A DNA stretch of 14,703 nucleotides, from assembly GCA_016987375.1 (NCBI GenBank), contig PJRA01000011.1:821630-836332 (forward strand), read 5' to 3'. The notes below the pieces were generated by a model, which ran no database searches, had not been told where the DNA came from, and saw nothing but the letters and a program-made list of their open reading frames with translations. Positions within the stretch are counted from its first letter, which is position 1. Each line of letters starts with the position of its first letter. This DNA is from Brachionus koreanus. Its lineage: Eukaryota > Rotifera > Eurotatoria > Ploima > Brachionidae. This document shows, piece after piece, positions 8,723-14,703 of this stretch. Position numbers and translations under genes: made by a program.

Positions 8723-8848
8723 GTCTTGAGATTTTTTTCTAAATATTTAAATCATTACCAGTTATTTCTTAGGATCCAATTTCTAATTCTGGATCAAATA
8801 AATTATTTGAAAAATTGATTTCTATTTTTCATAAAGATCTCAAGACTT
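8721..8848. repeat. 12-bp inverted repeat with 104-bp loop
   Basis: AAGTCTTGAGAT (8721-8732) and ATCTCAAGACTT (8837-8848) are perfect reverse complements. The left arm begins inside the TAA stop of the 63-aa gene, and the span covers its likely poly(A) signal. Confidence 0.55.
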
Positions 8849-9926
8849 GGGATGACTAAATGAAAAAGTAAATGAAAGAATAAGGTGAATTTTTATTAGT
8901 CCAATTTTTTGTTTAATGATTAATGATTATATTTTCTTCGCCAAAATACTTTGCATGTCTAAAAACTAACCCAAAACAAAATTTATTCTTTACTAATTAT
9001 TTAAAAACCATTTAAATTAAAAAATAAAGCTTTTTTTAGACAAAGATAAATATTATTTTAAAATTTTTTATTGATTGAATTTAATTTTTCAATTTCAAGG
9101 TTCAAATCAAAAGGCTAGTGTCTATGCTTTAAGAGACTGATTAACACTTTATTTATTTAATAAATCATAAAAAATCAAATTTTTTATGTTAAAAATATAT
9201 AAAATTTTAAAATTGAATAAAGTTATTGATTTAATTGTTATTTAAAACAAAATTTAACAAGATATTTAAGTTAAATAATTCAAATTTTTGAAACGAAACC
9301 TATATAAATTAAATTAATGCTATTGAAAATTGATTTCTTAAACGTTAAGAACTTGAACACTGATCTCTTGATCACAAAAGAATTTATTAATCTTGAATTT
9401 AAATATTAAAAGGTATTGATTTGGCCATTCGTTCAATTAGATGAACACAAGGAAATTATATTTTCATTTTTAAATTTTTATACAATCTCTCTTGAACTTG
9501 ATCTTTTTTAAACGAATATTTAACATTTTTTTACATAAAAACGGTCTGCCCAAACCAAAATATAGTTAATATAAGGAAAATTCAGCTAAAAAATTAATTT
9601 ACTGAAAAAATATTTTTTGATAGTTAAGCTCTACATTTTTTATTAACTTGGTACTTTTTGGAATGCTAAATTAAAAAATGAAATCAAATTTTTATCACCA
9701 TTTACCATAAAAAGTGTCTATATCTAATTAAGAATCTTTATACTTTGAAATATTGTAGAAAAAGAACTCTTAAAGTAAATTCAGTTTTAATTCCAATGAG
9801 AAAAAATATCTAATAAATTATATTTTTTCGCAAAATAAGTGAAATAATAAAAATTTTTTGGTAAGTAAAATTCTTCTAGAGTTAGGCGGCAATAAGTTTT
9901 ACTTGTTTTTTTCACTTAAAACCAAA
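8849..9926. other. AT-rich spacer upstream of tRNA-Glu copy 3
   Basis: No confident gene. GGTTCAAATC near 9099 matches the B-box pattern but has no partner A box or stem. A 30-codon ORF from ATG 9317 (MLLKIDFLNVKNLNTDLLI...) is within chance expectation. A good donor-like GTAAGT lies near 9859 but follows low-complexity DNA with stops. Confidence 0.45.
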
Positions 9927-9998
9927 TCCCATATGGTCTAGTGGTTAGGATTCCTGCCTTTCACGCAGGCGGCCCGGGTTCAATTCCCGGTGTGGGAA
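9927..9998 (+). tRNA. trnE: tRNA-Glu (UUC), copy 3
   Basis: Identical over 72 nt to the other copies, with anticodon TTC at 9960-9962. No confident protein gene surrounds it. It would be intronic only if the gene at 10601-12290 has exons further upstream. Confidence 0.97.
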
Positions 9999-10000
9999 AA

Positions 10001-10005
10001 TTTTT
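10001..10005 (+). terminator. Pol III terminator of tRNA-Glu copy 3
   Basis: T5 starts 3 nt after the tRNA end. Confidence 0.7.
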
Positions 10006-10436
10006 ATTTATTATACTTAATTAATTCCGAATTTTGTTGGCAATAAAAAAAAATTGCATTTATGTATGTATACTTTGTAAGGAAAAACTTAATTAAAGGT
10101 TAAAGAATGTAGTCTTGGATAAGATTAAAATTATCTCAACAAAAATCATACAAGAATTAATATTTAAAGTTAATTAATTCTATATTCACTAATTCAATAT
10201 TTGAGACGAATATTAATTTATTTTATTCGAAAAAAAACGCTGAAGGGCTCATCCAGAAAATTTTTTAATTTTTTTAATAGTTGATTGAATTGAAAAAATA
10301 AAATTTGTAAAATTGTAAGATCGAGAATAGTTTGAAGTTTAATTTGATCAATACGAAAACAATGAGCAGTTTCAAAGTGACTTTTGACAAAAATTTTAAT
10401 TAAATAAGTGTAAATCACTTTTAGATGAACGTTAGT
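10006..10436. other. AT-rich spacer with a doubtful minus-strand exon
   Basis: A minus-strand frame from about 10405 to 10218 has protein-like codons (SHFETAHCFRIDQIKLQ at the start, FLDEPFSVFFRIK and TAA at the end, with AATAAA overlapping the last codons). It has no ATG and no clear donor partner upstream, so it is not called as a gene. Confidence 0.3.
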
Positions 10437-10553
10437 CCGTATTTCCTTTTTTAAAAGTGCCTCAAATCATGATTTTAAAATTTTGTCAGCTAAGACGCTA
10501 GATTCTTCAATAAAGGCACATAATTGAACGAGCTTTCAAATAAGGAAATACGG
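10437..10553. repeat. 117-bp element with 16-bp terminal inverted repeats
   Basis: CCGTATTTCCTTTTTT (10437-10452) and AAATAAGGAAATACGG (10538-10553) are inverted with one mismatch. A nested inverted pair, GTGCCT (10457-10462) and AGGCAC (10514-10519), lies inside. There is no coding capacity. The size and symmetry suit a very small MITE or fold-back element. Target-site duplication is not clear. Confidence 0.6.
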
Positions 10554-10600
10554 TACTCATCTATTGTGAGTTAAAATTTATTGCTTATATTCACATTTAG

Positions 10601-12290
10601 TATTTCCAAAAGCAAGAGTTAGCTACCAACTATATTTTAAGGTAATTGCTCGGATTTAAACGACATATCAGTAAATGATCTTTTTAATAAAACCCTGTCG
10701 TTAAAATCGAGCAAATACTTTATTATTTTTTAATTCTATTAAAATCAAGTCCCATATGGTCTAGTGGTTAGGATTCCTGCCTTTCACGCAGGCGGCCCGG
10801 GTTCAATTCCCGGTGTGGGAAGACTTTTTTTAAAGCAAAAAATTCAGAAAAACACACAAAAAATTTTATCTTTTTCGTAAATTTGATTTACACAGATAAC
10901 TTTAATTTAAAACATCTAATGACACATACATTAAAATTAAGCTTTTTATTTAACAAAAATTTACGTAAAATATTGTATTGTATTTTATCAAATAACCTTT
11001 TTTTATTACAAACTTTTTCTAACTTTTTTATTCAATAAGTTTAAGCAGGCAGGCTGAAAAAAGGGTTTCCACCGCTCGGATAAGCCTGTGGAGGTTGTTC
11101 TTCTAAATTATATTCTAAATAAAAATTGTAAGATTTTATCTACCCGAGGGGACAAAAACAGGTAAAAAACACTGTTTAAACGCTGTTTAAACGGCGTTTG
11201 GTAGCTGTTTTTTGGGCGTTTTTGCTTTGTTTTTTTGCGTTTAAAACGTGAGCGTTTTTCGACCAAAAAAACGAGGGAAAAACACTCTATAAACAAAACA
11301 AGATATTTCATTTAAAGAGTTTTTAAACCGTTTTTGACGCACAAAAAACATGAAAAAACACCTCAAGCACCCAACAATGCTATTTTAGCACTTAAAAAAC
11401 AACTTAAAAAAATCCTGATATAATATAATGCTCCTTTATCGTAAAGAATTAAAAAAAGAGTCTAAAACGCTCAAAAAACAAATAAAAATACCTCAGACAC
11501 CCAAAAACACTATTTAAACAACTAAAAACGTTTAAAAAAACACGCTTCTTTACAATATTTTTGAAAAATATGTTAAATTTTTTTATGTTTAATTTTATTT
11601 TAATTTAATTATTTACGACTAAATTTGTCTAAATTTTTATTTTTGTACTGTTTTAAAACAAAAATAATAAAGTTTTTTTTTCCTGGCCGTTTTACGCCCG
11701 TTTATCCACTGTTTTTATTTCGTTTAAACGCTCACGTTTAAACAGCGTTTAAACAGTGTTTTTTACCTGTTTTTGTCCCCTCGGGTAGTGTAAATTAATA
11801 ACTGATTTCATCAGAATAGATTCTCTTTGATCGATATCTGAACTCTGGCCGTAAGAACTTCGAGAAATATCAATCAGATTAATTGAAGTTAAAATCCTAA
11901 AATTTAATAAGCTTAATTTAATTGATTAAGATAACAAAATTATCACGTCTTAAATCTTCAGAGTTTCAAATAAATTTGATCCCTTGACATTCTAATATTT
12001 AAATGAAAAATAAATTTTCAACTAAACATTTCTGTTTTTCAATAATTTCAATAAGAGATTTTTCACGCCAAAATAATCCTTTTTAGAAAATTAATAATGA
12101 AAAACAAAATTAATAAATTTTAGAACTGATTAGATAAAAATAATGTGATTTCGATATAATCTATAGAAAAAAAATCGATATCGAAAAACATTTTACGTTT
12201 GCGTAAGTATGTTTTTATTAAAGATAATCTATTTGAATTAATTGTATAAGATTGCCTACAGTTTTTGTCTCTGATCTGGATTTAGAATAA
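10601..12290 (+). CDS. Split gene with four predicted exons, 5' end not found
   Basis: Not recognised. Exons 10601-10641 (after TTCACATTTAG, before GTAATT), 11820-11850 (before GTAAGA), 12167-12202 (after CTATAG, before GTAAGT) and 12262-12290 (after GCCTACAG, ending TTTAGAATAA) chain without phase conflict. They read FPKARVSYQLYFK, ILFDRYLNSG, Q-KKSISKNILRL, L-FVSDLDLE and TAA. Introns are 1178, 316 and 59 nt. The tail is acidic; the middle is basic and may be helical. The large intron holds tRNA-Glu copy 4 and the 649-bp MITE-like element, whose right end is 31 bp before the second exon. A 35-nt intron (10566-10600, GTGAGT...TTTAG) could add NTVLIY upstream, but that is short for an intron. 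The weakest point is the AATAG acceptor at 11819. The gene would converge on MTERF3. Confidence 0.35.
10639..10721. repeat. 83-bp hairpin-forming inverted repeat
   Basis: Arms 10639-10664 and 10697-10721 are inverted repeats of about 25 bp with three mismatches and one single-base gap (core TTGCTCG...AACGAC). The loop is 32 nt. It ends 28 bp before tRNA-Glu copy 4, and its left arm covers the predicted splice donor at 10642. Confidence 0.65.
10750..10821 (+). tRNA. trnE: tRNA-Glu (UUC), copy 4
   Basis: Identical over 72 nt to copies 1-3, with anticodon TTC at 10783-10785. It lies 28 bp after a hairpin-forming inverted repeat and in the predicted 1178-nt intron of the plus-strand gene 10601-12290, in sense orientation. 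Confidence 0.97.
10825..10831 (+). terminator. Pol III terminator of tRNA-Glu copy 4
   Basis: T7 starts 3 nt after the tRNA end. Confidence 0.8.
11041..11114 (-). other. GC-richer island, possible terminal exon
   Basis: This stretch is near 50% GC over its core inside very AT-rich DNA. On the minus strand a TTTTTATTTAG acceptor-like site is followed by two bases and YNLEEQPPQAYPSGGNPFF then SLPA and TAA, with AATAAA at 11032-11027. The peptide contains an NPF tripeptide, which in endocytic proteins can bind EH domains. No upstream exon with matching phase was found, and the site would lie inside an intron of the plus-strand gene model. The plus strand is also open (GFHRSDKPVEVVLLNYIL) and ends at a GTAAGA donor. 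Strand and even coding status are unresolved. Confidence 0.28.
11140..11193 (+). repeat. Left terminal inverted repeat of the MITE-like element
   Basis: 54 bp, reverse-complementary without mismatch to 11735-11788. The arms diverge after the shared ...TTTAAACG. Confidence 0.9.
11735..11788 (-). repeat. Right terminal inverted repeat of the MITE-like element
   Basis: 54 bp, the exact inverse of the left arm. It ends ...CCCCTCGGGTAG, 31 bp before the predicted exon at 11820. Confidence 0.9.
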
Positions 12291-12634
12291 TTTATTTATT
12301 TCCTCAAAATTTTCAATTTAAAAATAATGATTTAAATTTTATTTTCTTTCTTGTTTTTTCATCATTAAATTACAATGTTTAAATTAATTGATTTTTAAAT
12401 TTCAACTTTTATTCAATTATTCAAATTATGCACAATTAAATTTTGATACTAAGAATTTTAATTTCAAAATATCTATCTTTAATTTTCTTCTCCATTTTAA
12501 CCAATTTTATTTCATTCCAAAGGAACATTCCTAAACTTATTAAAAGAAAATGAGATTTAATTTTAGACTCACAAAATTTATATCAAGGAGCTAAAAAATC
12601 TTAAAATATCACTTTTTTCTTAAAATTAAATAAT
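12291..12634. other. AT-rich gap between convergent genes
   Basis: No confident gene. A minus-strand ATG at 12495 opens MEKKIKDRYFEIKILSIKI and TAA, within chance length. A GTGAGT at 12572-12567 (minus) follows a short T6-AG site and could mark splicing in the MTERF3 3' region, but MTERF3 already looks complete. Confidence 0.4.
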
Positions 12635-12640
12635 TTTATT
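12635..12640 (-). terminator. AATAAA poly(A) signal overlapping the MTERF3 stop
   Basis: On the minus strand the stop reads TAA followed by ATAAAA, so AATAAA begins with the last base of the stop codon. It predicts a 3' UTR of a few tens of nt at most. Confidence 0.45.
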
Positions 12641-13728
12641 TACAATGTTTTCAAAAATTTTTTATATTCATCATAACTTGTTTTTGCTGTCCGAGTGCAG
12701 AAAATTTTATCATCAGATTCACAGAGTGCTTTTAAACTAACAAAATTAGCTTTAGTTGGATCAAATTGAATTCGATCTAAAAATTTTAAAAAGGCAAATC
12801 TAGCCTTTAAAGTTTGTAATGGAAAAATGAGAACACTTGGAAACATTTGAATATCTTGATGAGTCAATTTTGCCACTTGGGTCAGAAAAATAAAATTTGC
12901 TTCAATTTGTTCAAATTTTTTAGTAAACAGTTTGGGATAAATCAGCAAAAGTGATTTTAGACTTTCTGGTGAATAGTCCAAAAAGTCAGTGATTCCAAAT
13001 TTGACTTTATGAGCTATGCTTGTCGGCAATGTAACCAGTTTTGGTCTTTCAGTAACGACTTCTCTCAATTCGGCTCCAGTTAAACCGAACTCTTTCTGAA
13101 ACCAACCGAGTCTAGTGTCAACTTCTTGCACATTTAAACTTAACCATTTGGGTGCCTTACAAAGGATTTTGACGATGTCTTCTTTTGAAAATTTTTTGCT
13201 CCTTAAATACTCCATCCTATTGTTCAGATCCTGCAATGAATCTTGAAAAACTGCAGGATTTTTTGTGATGATAAAAGCATGGTTTTCAGATGGTACACCA
13301 ATATCGTGTAAAAACACTAAAAATGGCTTAACATTTTTATCCAAATCAAGACTTAGGACTAATTTGGCTACTGAAGGGTCCTTGTCCCATTTTCTTATAA
13401 AGACGCCCATTTGTACAAAAGTTCTCAATACCGGATTTTTGTTTACATAGTAAGATAAGTTGTAAACGACAGGTCTGCTCGATGGTTCCAATTTTTGAAT
13501 CTGTTTTTCCATTTGTTGTTCTTCTGTCAAATCATCGTCATTATCGTCTAACTGCGGTTCTTTCCACAATGGTTCTGAAACTGATATTTCTTTCTTAATT
13601 ATCTCCGATTTTTTTTTAAGGAAGTTTTTGGCAAAATTTTTCGATTGTACAGAAATGTCCGGATTTTTGTGTACTACCATTTTTTTAAAATATTCTGATG
13701 AAAAATGTCTAAAAGCTGATCTAAACAT
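12640..13728 (-). CDS. MTERF3: Mitochondrial transcription termination factor 3 (mTERF family)
   Basis: By family knowledge MTERF3 is a mitochondrial-matrix nucleic-acid-binding protein that represses mtDNA transcription initiation and supports mitoribosome assembly. Here 362 aa are encoded without introns; the human protein is about 417 aa. Residues 1-35 (MFRSAFRHFSS...) are basic and hydroxylated and lack early acids, as in a mitochondrial presequence. A linker with an acidic patch (DDNDDDLTEEQQ, 61-72) follows. From about 90 there are repeated mTERF helical motifs with their conserved proline sites: KNPAVF (155), KAPKWL (190), ERPKLV (227), YPKLF (263), FPSVL (295). The C-terminus (RIQFDPTKANFVSLKAL, DKIFC, YKKFLKTL) follows the animal MTERF3 ending, including FLKTL. 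The ATG is immediately preceded by T8-AG, an evident 3' splice site, so a spliced or trans-spliced leader is likely. The gene is divergent from the plus-strand gene at 14062. Confidence 0.93.
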   Translation of the reverse strand: MFRSAFRHFSSEYFKKMVVHKNPDISVQSKNFAKNFLKKKSEIIKKEISVSEPLWKEPQLDDNDDDLTEEQQMEKQIQKLEPSSRPVVYNLSYYVNKNPVLRTFVQMGVFIRKWDKDPSVAKLVLSLDLDKNVKPFLVFLHDIGVPSENHAFIITKNPAVFQDSLQDLNNRMEYLRSKKFSKEDIVKILCKAPKWLSLNVQEVDTRLGWFQKEFGLTGAELREVVTERPKLVTLPTSIAHKVKFGITDFLDYSPESLKSLLLIYPKLFTKKFEQIEANFIFLTQVAKLTHQDIQMFPSVLIFPLQTLKARFAFLKFLDRIQFDPTKANFVSLKALCESDDKIFCTRTAKTSYDEYKKFLKTL

Positions 13729-13730
13729 CT

Positions 13731-14061
13731 AAAAAAAATAATTTTTTTTGTTGAAATTATTTAAAAGACGGTTGTAAATTTGAAAAAATTACACTAATTA
13801 ATTTAGTTTCTTCTTAATTTAAATGAATGTTTAAAATGAGAAAATTGAAAAAATAAATTAATTAACAAAATTTACCATAAAATTACACTAAAAAAAGGAT
13901 AAATTTAATAATGGAAAATTAATTATATTAGATAATTTGAAATGTCCCTAAAACAAGATTTTAAATTTAAATTGATGATCATTTTAAAATTGTCCTAAAT
14001 TATTTATTTTGTTAATCTAGTTTTCTTATTAAAGTTTTTCGTTAATGACTAAAAATTTAAA
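13731..14061. promoter_or_regulatory. Short divergent intergenic region, likely shared promoter
   Basis: About 330 bp separate the MTERF3 start and the start of the plus-strand gene. The DNA is AT-rich with no recognisable single promoter motif. If the T8-AG before MTERF3 is a cis-splice acceptor, a 5' UTR exon of MTERF3 should also lie here or beyond. Confidence 0.4.
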
Positions 14062-14565
14062 ATGTCAAGTACGAGTATTTTAGAAAATAATTTTAATTGC
14101 ATAGTCGAAGATACTGAACCTTTGCATAAAAGAGTAAAAGAGGCTCAGGTATAGATCATTTGCAAGACTATTCGTCCTGGGAGATCTACTATTGATCTAA
14201 AGTTTAAAAAATGTGAAATGTCATTCTTTGGAATTGCTATCTTTTCAATCATGCTGTAAAATTTTCTAAATTATTTTAGAATTAAATTAAATAAAATTTT
14301 TTCACTTTTATTATGATCAGAGAATTAATTTAATTATGGAAAAGTTATCTTTACCATAATTATTCACTTAATTATTTTAAAATTTGACTTTATGTTTTAT
14401 GAAGGGAAAACGACACTAAAGTTTTTTATGGAATCCAAGGGATACTTTGTAATCTCTAATGAAATAATTCATAATAAAAATCTAAAGTTTTTTTTGAAAT
14501 GCTTATTAAAAATCTATCAATATATTTAAATAATAATAATATTTATTTCAGAAAACACCTCAAAG
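14062..14565 (+). CDS. 5' end of an unrecognised split gene (two exons, 3' truncated by window)
   Basis: Not recognised. Exon 1 (14062-14148, ATG in AAAATGTC) reads MSSTSILENNFNCIVEDTEP then LHKRVKEAQ and ends in CAG at a donor, GTATAG, in phase 0. The codons are clearly protein-like. After a 403-nt intron, an excellent acceptor (ATTTATTTCAG) opens a 14-nt microexon (14552-14565, AAAACACCTCAAAG, reading KTPQ) before a good donor, GTAATG. If that donor is not used, the frame ends two codons later as KTPQR and TAA, giving a 34-aa product. Likely next acceptors are ATATTAACAG (ending 14650) and TTTAACACTAG near 14670; the gene then leaves the window. The start of the region is shared with divergent MTERF3. 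Confidence 0.5.
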
Positions 14566-14703
14566 GTAATGAAGAAATTTAAAAAAAAATATGAATAAGA
14601 AATAATATATCAAGGTTTATATGTTTATATGTTTTATATTAACAGTCTATATGTCTTTTTTTAACACTAGAAGTACCAAGCATTTTTTTACGTTTTTTTA
14701 ATT

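Larger units (their letters stand above)
11140..11788. mobile_element. Non-autonomous DNA transposon (MITE-like), 649 bp
   Basis: Perfect 54-bp terminal inverted repeats start CTACCCGAGGGG and run inward through ACAAAAACAGG and two GTTTAAAC palindromes (left 11140-11193, right 11735-11788). There is no transposase-like ORF; the 67-codon minus frame across the left end is low-complexity Lys/Arg/Phe. Internally, 11361-11390 and 11491-11520 are imperfect direct repeats (23 of 30 bases, about 130 bp apart), and GTTTAAA-type motifs recur. No target-site duplication longer than about 3 bp is visible at the flanks (TTTTAT left, TGTAAA right), so I cannot assign a superfamily. The perfect arms suggest recent activity or conversion. 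Confidence 0.85.

Noticed and set aside
9095..9115. GGTTCAAATC, a B-box match
   Set aside because: An isolated match with no tRNA stems or terminator context.
9301..9409. TATATAAA followed by a 30-codon ORF (MLLKIDFLNVKNL...)
   Set aside because: The ATG is only about 9 bp after the TATA-like string, and the length is expected by chance in this AT-rich DNA.
10218..10418. 66-codon minus ORF ending FLDEPFSVFFRIK
   Set aside because: It begins at GTG, not ATG, and no upstream donor pairs with it. The composition is suggestive only in part.
11060..11100. tRNA-like A-box string (TATCCGAGCGGTGG, minus strand) and a stem-loop
   Set aside because: There is no B box, cloverleaf or T-run terminator. 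The same bases are better read as coding sequence or a simple GC-rich island.
11108..11311. 67-codon minus ORF across the left end of the MITE-like element
   Set aside because: It runs through the terminal inverted repeat, is low-complexity Lys/Arg/Phe and has no family resemblance. It is explained by the repeat itself.
12493..12592. Short minus-strand ATG frame (MEKKIKDRYFEI...) and an 18-nt exon-like segment before GTGAGT downstream of MTERF3
   Set aside because: MTERF3 already ends with its family C-terminus, and neither piece chains in phase with anything convincing.
13265..13450. 61-codon plus ORF inside MTERF3
   Set aside because: Antisense shadow of a clearly recognised gene.
1..14703. 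CRISPR array, bacterial operon or phage module
   Set aside because: No regularly spaced repeats, ribosome-binding sites or tightly packed ORFs. The tRNA promoters and terminators and the splice signals are eukaryotic.

Overview
This is a very AT-rich (roughly three quarters A+T) piece of a eukaryotic nuclear genome, most likely an invertebrate animal. Three things point that way: an MTERF3-type mitochondrial regulator whose C-terminus closely matches the animal family, RNA polymerase III tRNA genes with internal A and B boxes and T-run terminators, and short coding islands bounded by GT/AG splice signals inside AT-rich introns. I cannot name the clade from sequence alone.

Left part (1-3030): the last two exons of a plus-strand gene end at 480. 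A minus-strand, apparently intronless gene (980-1948) encodes an unrecognised 322-residue single-pass membrane protein. About 1 kb of AT-rich spacer follows. At 3031-3231 there is a frameshifted remnant of a non-LTR retrotransposon reverse-transcriptase ORF end, and then about 2.6 kb with no confident gene. Within that stretch, 4590-5040 is a compositionally different patch with a UUCG-type hairpin and short CATGAGT repeats.

Middle part (5888-11130): four identical 72-base tRNA-Glu(UUC) genes, all on the plus strand, start at 6326, 8465, 9927 and 10750. By reading splice signals and phase I propose three small multi-exon genes around them: minus 7224-5888 (98 aa), plus 8094-8722 (63 aa) and plus 10601-12290 (5' end not found). 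If these models hold, three of the four tRNA genes lie inside introns. Two compact inverted repeats sit between tRNA copies 3 and 4.

Right part (11140-14703): a 649-bp MITE-like element with perfect 54-bp terminal inverted repeats (11140-11788) lies just upstream of a predicted exon. The intronless MTERF3 gene (13728-12640, minus) is the only confidently named protein gene. A plus-strand gene starts at 14062, divergent from MTERF3 over a gap of about 330 bp, and runs off the window through a likely 14-nt microexon.

The protein genes do not form an obvious pathway. The split-gene models are my own reading from splice consensus and reading phase; no transcript evidence was available, and at this base composition short open frames are common by chance, so their confidences are modest.
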